DNA from: Planctomycetia bacterium
Lineage (GTDB): Bacteria; Planctomycetota; Planctomycetia; Pirellulales; UBA1268
Assembly: GCA_014192425.1 (NCBI GenBank)
Contig: BJHK01000006.1
Span: 1-64,000 of the forward strand
Direction: 5' to 3'
DNA: 64,000 nt
Part shown: one piece after another, positions 26,065 through 34,044 of the stretch
How positions within the stretch are numbered: the stretch's first letter is position 1
How the letters are laid out: every line of letters begins with the position of its first letter
Notes under the pieces: model-generated
What the model was told of the DNA's origin: nothing
The model's input: the letters and a program-made list of their open reading frames with translations, nothing else
The model's database searches: none
Made by a program: the position numbers and the translations under genes

Positions 26065-27194
26065 ACGCGGCCCTCCCCTTCGGCCTGCCCGGTGCTACCG
26101 CCTTCTATCTCGTGCTCTACCTGTCGACCTTCGTGGTGCACATGGTGTTCATGCACTACGTGCTGGCCGGAGCGACGTATCTCGCCTGCGGGCGGCTGCT
26201 GGGAAAAGCCCGCTGTGCGGCCTGTGAGTGGCAGGGGATTCTGCTCGACTGGCTGCCATTCGCAACGGGGCTGGCGATCACGGCCGGAGTGGCGCCGTTG
26301 TTGTTCGTCCAGATGCTCTACGGCCGGGAGTTCGCCACAGCCAATCTGCTGCTGTCGCATCGCTGGATGGCGATCCTGCCGGTGCTGATCGTCTGCTTCT
26401 ACCTGCTCTACCTGCAGAAATCGGCCTGGATCAGCAGGCGTCGGTGGGTCTGGCGGCCGGTCGTGGCCGTCGCCGTTTGCGCGGGGTTCCTGTTCATCGC
26501 CCTGAGTTGGACGGAAAATCACCTGCTCATGCTTGACCACGCGGCGTGGCCGCGGCTGTATGAATCCGGCGGCCTGCGGTACGAATCCCCCGGCCTCCTG
26601 CCGCGGCTGGCCGCCTGGTTTTTCCTGGCATTTCCAAGCCTGGCGATCGAGCTGGCATGGCAGGGCAGGCTCACCGGCGTCGGAATCCACGCCGTCCCGC
26701 AGCCCACCGCGGCGGTGGCGGGGCTGTCGCCGGTCAGACGGCTGGCCCTGACGGCCGGTGCCGGTTTGGTCGGTTGCTTGACCGCCGCGGTGCTCTACTG
26801 GTCGACGCTTCCGGCCGCCGTCCGGGACGCCGTGGCGGGGCCACTGGCCGGTCCGTGGCTGGCCATCCTCGGTGGGGCGGTGGTCGTGCAGGCAGCAGTC
26901 TGGTTCATCGCGGCGATCCGTGGCCTGCTGTCGTGGCCCCTGCTGGTCGCGGCGACCGCCGGCTGGATCGTCGGCCTCGTCGCCGTCGCGGTCGTTCGCG
27001 AAGCGATCCGCCTGACTGCCGTCGATCTCGCCGCGTCGGCCGTGTCCCATGCCGCGGCGCTACGGATCGGGGGATTGCCGGTATTCCTGGTGTTCGCGGT
27101 GCTCAACGCCGCCGCCATCGCCTGGTGCATCTACGTCGTCCGCGTGACGACACACCAGCCAATGAAGGACAAGGTCATCGATCGAGGTGTGTAG
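26061..27194 (+). CDS. Membrane partner subunit of the bd-like oxidase
   Basis: This 377-residue protein has about nine transmembrane helices (LYLSTFVVHMVFMHYVLAGA at the start, VFLVFAVLNAAAIAWCIYVV at the end). It is translationally coupled to the subunit I gene by ATGA. It occupies the position of CydB but I see no clear CydB signature. Several helices have histidines (H115, H171) that could face heme or substrate. The repeated half-helix pattern resembles subunit I itself, which fits CydA/CydB-like pseudosymmetry. The role is inferred from context. Confidence 0.6.
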   Translation: MNAALPFGLPGATAFYLVLYLSTFVVHMVFMHYVLAGATYLACGRLLGKARCAACEWQGILLDWLPFATGLAITAGVAPLLFVQMLYGREFATANLLLSHRWMAILPVLIVCFYLLYLQKSAWISRRRWVWRPVVAVAVCAGFLFIALSWTENHLLMLDHAAWPRLYESGGLRYESPGLLPRLAAWFFLAFPSLAIELAWQGRLTGVGIHAVPQPTAAVAGLSPVRRLALTAGAGLVGCLTAAVLYWSTLPAAVRDAVAGPLAGPWLAILGGAVVVQAAVWFIAAIRGLLSWPLLVAATAGWIVGLVAVAVVREAIRLTAVDLAASAVSHAAALRIGGLPVFLVFAVLNAAAIAWCIYVVRVTTHQPMKDKVIDRGV

Positions 27195-27254
27195 TCGGGA
27201 CGAAGGCACCTCGCGACGAAACGCCGCGGAGCAGGCGAACGTCCCGCACGGGAT

Positions 27255-28442
27255 TCAGACCCTCCCGCGGAGCATGCCGTGCCAATAGAGCCGCGGCAGC
27301 ACCTGCGTCTTCAGGAGCCACATGCTGTAGCGCTCCTTCGACTGGTCGATGGGAAACGACTCCTTCGGCTTGTTGTCGTAGTCGAACTCGGCGAGCACCA
27401 TCCGGCCATAGCCGGTCACCACCGGGCACGAGGTGTAGCCGTCATAGGCTGCATCGCACGGCTTCCCGTTCATGGCAGCGAGCAGGTTGTGCACGAGCAC
27501 CGGGGCCTGCTTGCGGATCGCGGCACCGGTCTTCGAGGTGGGCAGGCCCGCCGCGTCGCCGAGGGCGAACACGTCGGGATATCTCGGGTGCCGCAGTGTG
27601 AGCTTGTCGGCCGCACACCAGCCCTGCTCGTTGGCGAGCGGGCTGCGCTTGATCACGTCGGGGGCACTCATCGGCGGCGTCACGTGGATCATGTCGTAGG
27701 GGACGACGCTCCGCTCGTGGGTGTCGAGGTGCTCGAGGACCGCCTCGCGAGCGTCGGGCCGCAGTTCGACGAGATTCTGGCGGAACCGAGCGTCGATGCC
27801 CTTCCGGGCCACGACCTGCTCGAGCGTCTTGCGATACTTCTCCACCGCGAAGATCGCCTTGGCTGGGGACGCGAACACGATCTGCGTGCGGTCGCGTACC
27901 CCCTGGCGACGAAAGGCGTCGTCAGCGAGATACATGATCTTCTGGGGCGCGCCGCCGCACTTCACGGCCGTGTTGGGCACGGTGAAGAGGGCCGTGCCCC
28001 CTTTGAAGCCGCGGATCGTCTCCCAGGTGTAGGCGACGTGCTCGAAGGAATAGTTGCTGCAGATGCCGCGGGTGCCGATGCCCTCGGCAAGGCCCGGGAT
28101 CGCCGTCCAGTCGATCTGGATGCCGAGGGCGACGACGAGCCAGTCATACGTGAGCCGTCGGCCCGAGGCCGTGGCGACCGCCTTCTGGTCGGGCAGGATC
28201 TCGGTCACGCGGTCCCGGATCCAGTCGACCCCGGCGGGGATGAAGTCGGCCTCCAGTCGGCGGCTGGCCTCCGGCGAGAAGACGCCGGCCCCCACGAGTG
28301 TCCAGAGCGGCTGGTAGAAGTGGCTCTCGGACGGCTCTACGATCCCGATGTCGAGGCGGGCGGCGGCCCTCCGCAGCCGGGCGGCCACGGTGATTCCCGC
28401 GGTGCCGCCGCCAAGAATAAGGATGCGATGGTGGTCAGGCAT
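27255..28442 (-). CDS. Sulfide:quinone oxidoreductase, type II-like
   Basis: This FAD flavoprotein oxidises sulfide and passes electrons to quinone. The start at 28442 (MPDHHRILILGGGTAGITVA) gives 395 residues; an earlier ATG would lie within the promoter region. The dinucleotide motif GGGTAG, the second FAD site FALGDAAGLPTSKTG and three cysteines fit the family: C128, C162 (KCGGAPQK) and C339 (GYTSCPVVTGYGR). The last pattern is typical of the SQOR-like type II group, whose product is released as polysulfide, persulfide or thiosulfate with an acceptor. It is divergent from the ArsR gene, with palindromes between them, and next to persulfide-handling enzymes. Confidence 0.85.
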   Translation of the reverse strand: MPDHHRILILGGGTAGITVAARLRRAAARLDIGIVEPSESHFYQPLWTLVGAGVFSPEASRRLEADFIPAGVDWIRDRVTEILPDQKAVATASGRRLTYDWLVVALGIQIDWTAIPGLAEGIGTRGICSNYSFEHVAYTWETIRGFKGGTALFTVPNTAVKCGGAPQKIMYLADDAFRRQGVRDRTQIVFASPAKAIFAVEKYRKTLEQVVARKGIDARFRQNLVELRPDAREAVLEHLDTHERSVVPYDMIHVTPPMSAPDVIKRSPLANEQGWCAADKLTLRHPRYPDVFALGDAAGLPTSKTGAAIRKQAPVLVHNLLAAMNGKPCDAAYDGYTSCPVVTGYGRMVLAEFDYDNKPKESFPIDQSKERYSMWLLKTQVLPRLYWHGMLRGRV

Positions 28443-28475
28443 GGTTGTGGTGCTCCGTTGGGATACCCCGAGTAT

Positions 28476-28558
28476 ATATCGACTCATCGCGATATTTTTG
28501 TTACTGTTGTGGCCCTGCCAAAAAAACTCATTGACACCTCGGAATATTCCGATATGAT
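28476..28558. promoter_or_regulatory. Divergent promoter region with two palindromes, probable ArsR operators
   Basis: For the arsR direction TTGACA (28531-28536), 16 nt and TATGAT (28553-28558) form a strong promoter. Its spacer contains the perfect 14-bp palindrome TCGGAATATTCCGA (28539-28552). Towards the SQR gene there is a second inverted repeat, ATATCG-N8-CGATAT (28476-28495). Binding by the ArsR protein would shut off both directions, as in BigR/SqrR systems; this is inferred. Confidence 0.7.
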
Positions 28559-28624
28559 TCCCAGGCGTCGGGAGTTCCGGCGCGAGTTCAGGCCCCCCCA
28601 CCCGCCACCGTCAGAGCCGTGGTC

Positions 28625-28978
28625 ATGGTCGACCCGAAGCGTAAGTCCGCCCGTCTGCCGAAGCTCACGAGCCTCGAGAGCCTGAGGCAGGCGGCCGAAT
28701 GCCTCAAGACCCTCGCCCATCCCCACCGGCTCCGCATCGTGCAGATGCTGCTCGGCGGCCGCTACACGGTGGGCGAACTGGCCGAGGCCTGCGAGATCCC
28801 GAGCCACATGGCTTCCGAGCACCTGCGGCTCATGCAGCGGTGTGGATTCCTCGACGTGGAGAAGGAGGGGCGGTGTGTCTACTACACGATCGCCGAACCC
28901 CATCTCGCCAGCATCATGTCCTGCATCGAGGCCCGGTTCGGCAGCCCGAAGTCTCAGCGAACCGGGGTATCCGCCTAG
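28625..28978 (+). CDS. ArsR-family regulator, probably sulfide- or persulfide-responsive
   Basis: The winged-helix protein (117 residues from the ATG at 28625; a GTG at 28619 is an alternative) carries LKTLAHPHRLRIVQMLLGGR, the recognition helix region CEIPSHMASEHLRLMQRCG and the wing EKEGRCVYYTI. It lacks the ArsR CVC metal site. Cysteines in the DNA-binding region (ACEIPSH) and in the last helix (MSCIEARF) are placed much as in BigR/SqrR, which form a disulfide or polysulfide link in response to sulfide. The neighbours (SQR, rhodanese, persulfide dioxygenase) agree. Metal sensing remains possible. Confidence 0.8.
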   Translation: MVDPKRKSARLPKLTSLESLRQAAECLKTLAHPHRLRIVQMLLGGRYTVGELAEACEIPSHMASEHLRLMQRCGFLDVEKEGRCVYYTIAEPHLASIMSCIEARFGSPKSQRTGVSA

Positions 28979-29018
28979 GCGTATCGCCGCTACGATTCCC
29001 GCCGCCCGTTTCAATAAA

Positions 29019-29038
29019 GTATCGTAATATCACGATAC
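29019..29038. promoter_or_regulatory. Palindrome upstream of the rhodanese gene, probable third ArsR operator
   Basis: GTATCGT (29019-29025) and ACGATAC (29032-29038) form a perfect inverted repeat with a 6-nt centre. It shares the TATCG/CGATA half-site with the palindrome upstream of the SQR gene, so one regulator probably controls both transcription units. It lies 45 bp before the rhodanese start codon. Confidence 0.6.
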
Positions 29039-29083
29039 AACGACTCAACTCGATTCGTTTCTGACCCCACGGAGGATTGTTTC

Positions 29084-30043
29084 ATGGTTGCCACGATTTC
29101 CCCGACGACGCTCGCCGATCTTCGCCGCAAGGGCGACAAGCTGACCCTCATCGACGTCCGCACGCCCGCCGAGTTCGGCGAGGTACATGTCGATTTCGCC
29201 CACAACATCCCGCTCGACCGGCTCGACACGAAGGCCGTGACGTCGCTCGCAGGCAGTGGTCCCGTGTACTTCGTCTGCAAGTCGGGCACCCGCAGTCAGA
29301 AGGCCTGCGAAAAGCTGCTTGCCGCGGGCATCAAGGACGTGGTCAGCGTCGAAGGGGGCACGGCCGCCTGTGAGGCCGCCGGCGTGCCGGTCATCCGGGG
29401 CCGCAAGGTGATGTCGCTCGAACGGCAGGTGCGGATCGCCGCCGGCGCGCTCGTCGCCATCGGGGCGGCACTTGCCGGCTTCGGGCCCGAAGCGCCGATG
29501 AACTGGCAAGCGATCGGTGCGGGGCTGGCCGGCTTCGTGGGCTGCGGCCTCGTGTTCGCCGGGATCACCGACACCTGCGGCATGGCGATGCTGATCGCCC
29601 GGATGCCGTGGAACCAGGCGTCGGGTGGGGCGTGCCGTACGGCCACGACCTGCTCCCGCGCCATCCTGCTCGGGCTCGTGCTCGGAGCGGCGTCCGGCAC
29701 TGCGGTCGCCGAGCACACGAAGGACTCGCTCGACGTCGTGAAGCAGGCCGTTGCCCAGCAGAAAGCGGTGATCATCGACGTGCGCGAGCAGGACGAGTGG
29801 CAGCAGGGGCATCTGGCCGGGGCCGGCCTGCTTCCCTTGAGCGTGCTCGAGCGCGGCGTGCCCCCGCAGGAGCTCGCGAAGGTGCTGCCCAAGGACAAGG
29901 TCATCTACTGCTACTGCCTCGCGGGCGGCCGCTGCGCCGAGGCCGCCGCGATGCTCAAGCCGCTCGGGTACGACGTCCGGGCGATCAAGCCCGGCTATCC
30001 ACAACTCGTGAAGGCCGGCTTCCCCGCCGTCGTCGGCAAGTGA
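29084..30043 (+). CDS. Rhodanese-DUF2892-rhodanese fusion
   Basis: This 319-residue protein starts with a good ribosome site (GGAGG, 8 nt). Domain 1 is a cytoplasmic-type rhodanese (about 5-105) with the active loop CKSGTRS (C65). Residues 110-178 are a DUF2892 membrane domain ending in CGMAMLIARMPWNQ, where family proteins normally stop. The chain continues in frame through SRAILLGLVLGAASGTAVAE, which looks exactly like a signal peptide, into a second rhodanese with loop CLAGGRC (C278). I infer fusion of a membrane rhodanese with a once-separate secreted rhodanese, which would place one sulfur-transfer site on each side of the membrane. Confidence 0.8.
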   Translation: MVATISPTTLADLRRKGDKLTLIDVRTPAEFGEVHVDFAHNIPLDRLDTKAVTSLAGSGPVYFVCKSGTRSQKACEKLLAAGIKDVVSVEGGTAACEAAGVPVIRGRKVMSLERQVRIAAGALVAIGAALAGFGPEAPMNWQAIGAGLAGFVGCGLVFAGITDTCGMAMLIARMPWNQASGGACRTATTCSRAILLGLVLGAASGTAVAEHTKDSLDVVKQAVAQQKAVIIDVREQDEWQQGHLAGAGLLPLSVLERGVPPQELAKVLPKDKVIYCYCLAGGRCAEAAAMLKPLGYDVRAIKPGYPQLVKAGFPAVVGK

Positions 30044-30086
30044 CGAGCCGGCTCCCCGTTCCGACATCATCACCGGAGACATCGCC

Positions 30087-31490
30087 ATGAAGATCCAGCA
30101 GTATTACCTCGCATGCCTGTCGCACGCGTCGTACATGATCACCGACGAGAAGACGAAGACGGCCGCGGTCGTCGACCCGCAACGGGACATCGATCAATAC
30201 CTGGCCGACGCTCAGGCCGGCGGATACACGATCAAGCACGTCTTTCTCACGCACTTCCACGCCGACTTCATCGCCGGCCACATCGAGCTGCGTGACAAGG
30301 CCGGGGCGACGATCCACCTCGGCCAGCGGGCGGAGGCGGAGTTCGAATGCGTCCACATGAAGGACGGTGACATCGTCGAGTTCGGTGACGTCAAGCTCGA
30401 GATCATGGAGACGCCGGGCCACACGCCGGAAGGCATCTCGATCCTCGTCTACGACCTGGCGAAGAGCCGCACCGAGCCGCTGGCCGTGCTCACCGGCGAC
30501 ACGCTGTTCATCGGCGACGTGGGCCGGCCCGACCTCCTGGCGAGCATCGGCGTGACCGCCGACGATCTGGCCGACATGCTCTACGACAGCATCACGAACA
30601 AGCTCGTGAAGCTGCCCGACGCCACGCTCGTTTATCCGGCCCACGGGGCGGGCAGCATGTGCGGCAAGAGCCTGTCGAAGGAGACGGTCTCCACGATCGG
30701 CGAGCAGAAGAAGTTCAACTACGCCCTCCAGCCGATGAGCCGCGAGGAGTTCAAGACGATCGTCACGGCCGACCAGCCGGAGGCGCCGGACTACTTCGTG
30801 CACGACGCGATCCTGAACCGCAAGGAGCGGGCGTCGCTCGGCACTGCGATGGAGAAGACACTCAAGCCCCTGTCGCTCGACGAGGTGCTCGCGCTCGGCA
30901 AGTCGGGCGGCCAGCTGCTCGACGTCCGCGATGGCATCGATTTCGAAGGCGGGCACCTGAAGGGATCCCTCAACATCGCCTTGAACGGCAAGTATGCAAC
31001 CTGGGCGGGATCGATGCTCTCCCATGACAGGCCGATCGTGGTGATCGCGGAAGAAGGCGGCGAGGAAGAAGCTGTGATGCGGCTCGGCCGGATCGGCTTC
31101 GACAATGTGGCGGGCTACCTCGCCGGCGGCATGAACGCCCTCGCTACCCGCGACGATCTCGTGGAACGCACGGAGCGGATCACCGCGCCGGCCCTCGCCG
31201 AATGGCTCGCCGGGAAGCGGCCCGACGCCGGTGCCGCGCCGATCGTGGTCGATGTGCGGAGCGAGGCGGAGCATGCGGGGGGGCATATCGCGGGGAGCCT
31301 CAACATCCCGCTCACGCATCTCGACGAGCGGATCGGTGAGATCCCGGCCGGCCGACCCGTGGCCGTGCACTGTGAAGGAGGCTACCGCTCCGCGATCGCC
31401 GCGAGCCTGCTGCAGAAGCTGGGCCGCCGTGACGTGCACGACATGGTGGGCGGCTACAAGGCCTGGCTCGCGGCAAAACTCCCCGCATGA
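30087..31490 (+). CDS. MBL-fold persulfide dioxygenase-like enzyme with two rhodanese domains
   Basis: This 467-residue protein has an N-terminal metallo-beta-lactamase domain of the ETHE1/BlhB group: THFHADFIAGH (residues 55-65), TPGHTPEG and GDTLFIGDVGRPDLL are present. These enzymes oxidise glutathione or other persulfides to sulfite with an Fe(II) centre. Two rhodanese modules follow. The first (about 265-355) has EEGGEE where the catalytic cysteine should be, so it is inactive. The second (about 370-465) keeps CEGGYRS. CstB-like proteins have a comparable layout. It lies 43 bp after the rhodanese fusion and overlaps the TauE gene by ATGA, consistent with sulfite export as the next step. 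Confidence 0.85.
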   Translation: MKIQQYYLACLSHASYMITDEKTKTAAVVDPQRDIDQYLADAQAGGYTIKHVFLTHFHADFIAGHIELRDKAGATIHLGQRAEAEFECVHMKDGDIVEFGDVKLEIMETPGHTPEGISILVYDLAKSRTEPLAVLTGDTLFIGDVGRPDLLASIGVTADDLADMLYDSITNKLVKLPDATLVYPAHGAGSMCGKSLSKETVSTIGEQKKFNYALQPMSREEFKTIVTADQPEAPDYFVHDAILNRKERASLGTAMEKTLKPLSLDEVLALGKSGGQLLDVRDGIDFEGGHLKGSLNIALNGKYATWAGSMLSHDRPIVVIAEEGGEEEAVMRLGRIGFDNVAGYLAGGMNALATRDDLVERTERITAPALAEWLAGKRPDAGAAPIVVDVRSEAEHAGGHIAGSLNIPLTHLDERIGEIPAGRPVAVHCEGGYRSAIAASLLQKLGRRDVHDMVGGYKAWLAAKLPA

Positions 31491-32359
31491 TCGCCCCCAT
31501 ACTGGCTACCATCGACGCCGTCGCGGCCGCGACTCCCCCCGCGTGGGCGGCGTCGGTGGCGGCCGGTGGCCTCGTCGGCCTGTCGCTCGGCCTCACCGGT
31601 GGTGGCGGCGCGATCTTCGCCGTGCCGCTGCTCGTCTACTGGATCGGCGTCGACCCGCGGACGGGCGTGAGCATCTCGCTCGTCACGGTGGCGGCGACGG
31701 CGCTCTTTGGTGCAGTCGAGCGGTGGTGGTATGGACAGGTCGAAGTCCGCACGGGGCTGCTCTTCGCGGCGGCGGGGATGCTGACCGCTCCGGCCGGCAG
31801 CTGGCTCGGCGGGCAGGTGCCGCCGCAGACGCTCATGGCCGCGTTCGCCGGCCTTATGCTGCTGATCGCCACCAGGATGTGGCACAAGGCGGCGGATCGG
31901 ACCGAGCGGGCTGCGGCCGGCGTGTTTGCCGCGGGCGTCGGCCCGACGTGCAGTCGCGATGCCGAGGGCCGGCTGCGGATGACCACTCGCTGCTTCGTGC
32001 TCCTCACGCTCGTGGGACTCGTGGTCGGGCTGCTCTCGGGTCTGTTCGGTGTGGGGGGCGGGTTCCTCATCGTGCCGGCACTCGTCGCCTTCGCCACGAT
32101 GGACGTGTTTCGCGCGGTCGGCACGTCGCTCTTCGTGATGACGCTCGTGGGTGCCGCGGCAGTGGCCGCCCAGGTGGCTGCCGGTCGCAGCATTCCGCTC
32201 GACATCGCCGGCAGCTTCGTTGGGGGCGGTGTCCCCGCCCTGTTCGTCGGCTCGTGGATCGGCCGCCGGATCGGCGGCCCGACGCTCGCCCGCGTGTTCG
32301 CCGTGGCGATCGTCATCGTCGCGGCCTTCATCATCTTCAAGACGTTCCTTCGCTTCTGA
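31487..32359 (+). CDS. TauE/SafE family sulfite (or other sulfur anion) exporter
   Basis: This 290-residue protein has eight or so hydrophobic helices in two repeated halves. Each half holds the family's glycine-rich motif: GLTGGGGAIFAVPLLVYW and GLFGVGGGFLIVPALVAF. TauE/SafE proteins move sulfite, sulfoacetate or related anions across the cytoplasmic membrane. The start overlaps the stop of the persulfide dioxygenase-like gene, so export of the sulfite made by that enzyme is the most likely job. Confidence 0.9.
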   Translation: MIAPILATIDAVAAATPPAWAASVAAGGLVGLSLGLTGGGGAIFAVPLLVYWIGVDPRTGVSISLVTVAATALFGAVERWWYGQVEVRTGLLFAAAGMLTAPAGSWLGGQVPPQTLMAAFAGLMLLIATRMWHKAADRTERAAAGVFAAGVGPTCSRDAEGRLRMTTRCFVLLTLVGLVVGLLSGLFGVGGGFLIVPALVAFATMDVFRAVGTSLFVMTLVGAAAVAAQVAAGRSIPLDIAGSFVGGGVPALFVGSWIGRRIGGPTLARVFAVAIVIVAAFIIFKTFLRF

Positions 32360-32388
32360 TCGCCTCGTATCCCCAGGAGAGATCACTG

Positions 32389-32964
32389 ATGAGTCCTCTG
32401 CATCGCCGCCTCCCATTCGTACTCCTCGCTGTTGTCTGTGCCTCGCTCGTCATGTCTTCGTCTCCCGCGGCGGAGCCGGGCGCTGGGCTGCCATCCCTCC
32501 AGTTTCCGCAGATCGAAAAGTATGGTTCGGTCGTCGCGCTGCCGGACGCCGGCGAGCGGATCCGAAGCGGAGGAAAGATCTACTTCGATACAACGGCGGC
32601 GGCGCCGGCCGGCAAGCCGAATCGGGGACTTGAAAGTGCAGCCCGCCTGGTCAACCTCCATGCCCTCGAGGGCCTGTCGGGTCCACGGCCCCGGATTGCC
32701 GTGATTCTCCATTTCAACGCGACCGCGGCGGCGCTGCAGGACGACGCCCATGAGAAGTCCCCAGCCGGCGGCTCCAATCCGAACCGCGAACTGGTCGAAA
32801 AACTGATTGGCAACGGTGTGGAAGTGTGGGTGTGCGGCCAGTCTGTCATTCGTGGTGGCAATCCGCTGTCGGACGTGCTGCCCGGCATCCGCATCGCGCA
32901 GTCCGCCATGACGTTCAACATCAACCGCCCCGCCGACGGCTGGACCGCGATCGGCGTCTACTGA
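32389..32964 (+). CDS. Secreted DsrE-like sulfur carrier protein
   Basis: The start at 32389 has AGGAGA about 8 nt upstream and gives 191 residues with a signal peptide ending near SSPAAE. The mature part resembles DsrE/DsrF-like proteins: RIAVILHFNATAAAL is the core strand, and NGVEVWVCGQSVI holds the conserved cysteine. Periplasmic DsrE-like proteins are thought to bind or transfer sulfane sulfur. It is the last intact gene of the sulfide cluster, following TauE by 29 bp. Confidence 0.8.
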   Translation: MSPLHRRLPFVLLAVVCASLVMSSSPAAEPGAGLPSLQFPQIEKYGSVVALPDAGERIRSGGKIYFDTTAAAPAGKPNRGLESAARLVNLHALEGLSGPRPRIAVILHFNATAAALQDDAHEKSPAGGSNPNRELVEKLIGNGVEVWVCGQSVIRGGNPLSDVLPGIRIAQSAMTFNINRPADGWTAIGVY

Positions 32965-32975
32965 CTGGAAGCCAA

Positions 32976-33520
32976 ATGCCGACAAGCCGGGGGCTACGAC
33001 ACGCGATCGTGCTGGCAACGCTGATTGCCGGATCGCCGGCCCGCGGTCAGGAGCTTCAGGAGCTCGATACGGACCGCGATGCATTCACACCCGCCACACG
33101 CCCTGTGGCGGTGGGCCACCGCGATCGAGCGTGATCATCGAGGCGTTCACACCGCTCTCGGGTGATGTGTGGGGCACGGAGCCGGCGATCACCTATGCGT
33201 TAGGCTGGGAGTTGCCGCGCGCATGGCGGCTGGACGCCGCGATCCGCTACGTGCTTGCCGACAGCGCGGAGGAGCTCTTCGACAAGTGGTTGCCCTCGGC
33301 CGTGCTCCGCATGCCGGTCACCGAACGCTGGGAGGCTCACGCCGAATGGTTCGGCAGTTGGACCGACGGCCTCGAGGACGAGAGGGTGCGGCCGTTCGTG
33401 GGGCCCGGCACGCACTTCATGATCACGCCCAACCTCGAGATCGGCTGCCGCAGGGGCTGGGGCCTCACTCAGGATGCGGCGGCGTACTTCGTGGACTCTG
33501 GCCTTGGGTGGCGGTTCTGA
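32976..33520 (+). pseudogene. Outer-membrane (MetA-pathway/transporter-like) protein gene with internal deletion
   Basis: The first part (32976-33134) encodes a signal peptide and DTDRDAFTPATRPVAVGH, the usual start of this barrel family. It ends at a TGA. From 33131 another frame encodes the C-terminal half (LIIEAF-like start, then GPGTHFMITPNLEIGCRRG and a final DSGLGWRF). The middle barrel strands, perhaps 80-100 residues, are missing and the two parts are out of frame. No product is expected. It directly follows the DsrE gene and was probably part of the same operon. Confidence 0.65.
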
Positions 33521-33632
33521 AGTTCGCCGCCCCCCCGGCATGGATGCGACGCAATCCGTGCCGGCCGTGCCCGCACGACTCCCGGTTGGCGTGGAGCCCC
33601 AGACGTCGCCATGGACTCGACAGTTGGCCGGC

Positions 33633-33743
33633 AAGCTCCCCGAGTAGGATCGAGAACAACAAGCTTTTTCCGCAGGAATGAGCGGATGTTTGGCCGAGGG
33701 CGACGCAGAATCCGACGCACCCGGGACTTCGCAGGAGGCCGCA
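33633..33743. repeat. Dispersed repeat, copy A, left of hicBA
   Basis: It starts aAGCTCCCCGAGTAGGA, identical over 16 nt (33634-33649) to the tRNA-Asn 3' end. It then has a hairpin (tCCGCaggaatgaGCGGat) and the phrase GGCGACGCAGAATCCGACGC, followed by TTCGCAGGA-G-CGCA. Copy B (34427-34537) has the same order in the same orientation. The CGACGCAGAATCCGACGCAC phrase also occurs beside tRNA-Asn near 36450. This fills most of the 311-bp gap before hicB. Confidence 0.75.
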
Positions 33744-33831
33744 TTAGGCCGCAGCGGGCGGGTATCGCCCACTTCCTGGGATCGAAACAGTTAGGATAGC
33801 AGTGGGCTAAGACAGGTGCGGAGAATCTCGT

Positions 33832-34041
33832 ATGCGAACCTACACGGCAGTCATCGAGCGGTGCCCTGACACGCGCCTCTATGTTGGATACGTTCCCGGC
33901 CTTCCCGGCGCGCATTCCCAAGGCGCAACGATTGAAGAACTGAATCGGAATCTGGCCGAAGTCATCGAGATGCTGCTTCAGGATGGCGAGCCGGCCCTGG
34001 AATCCGAGTTCATCGGAACCCAGACGGTTCAGGTGGGCTAA
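33832..34041 (+). CDS. hicB: HicB-family antitoxin
   Basis: This 69-residue protein has the HicB partial RNase H-like fold: TYTAVIERCPDTRLYVGYVP, GLPGAHSQGATIEELNRNLA and EVIEMLLQDGE. It neutralises the HicA toxin by direct binding. The separate DNA-binding domain of longer HicB proteins is missing, which is common in short versions. GGAG lies 8 nt before the ATG. Antitoxin precedes toxin here, the reverse of the classical hicAB order, with a 3-nt gap. Confidence 0.9.
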   Translation: MRTYTAVIERCPDTRLYVGYVPGLPGAHSQGATIEELNRNLAEVIEMLLQDGEPALESEFIGTQTVQVG

Positions 34042-34044
34042 GCA

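Noticed and set aside
25683-27050. 455-residue minus-strand open frame
   Set aside because: It is antisense to both oxidase genes and rich in Gln/Arg/Gly, as expected for a shadow frame.
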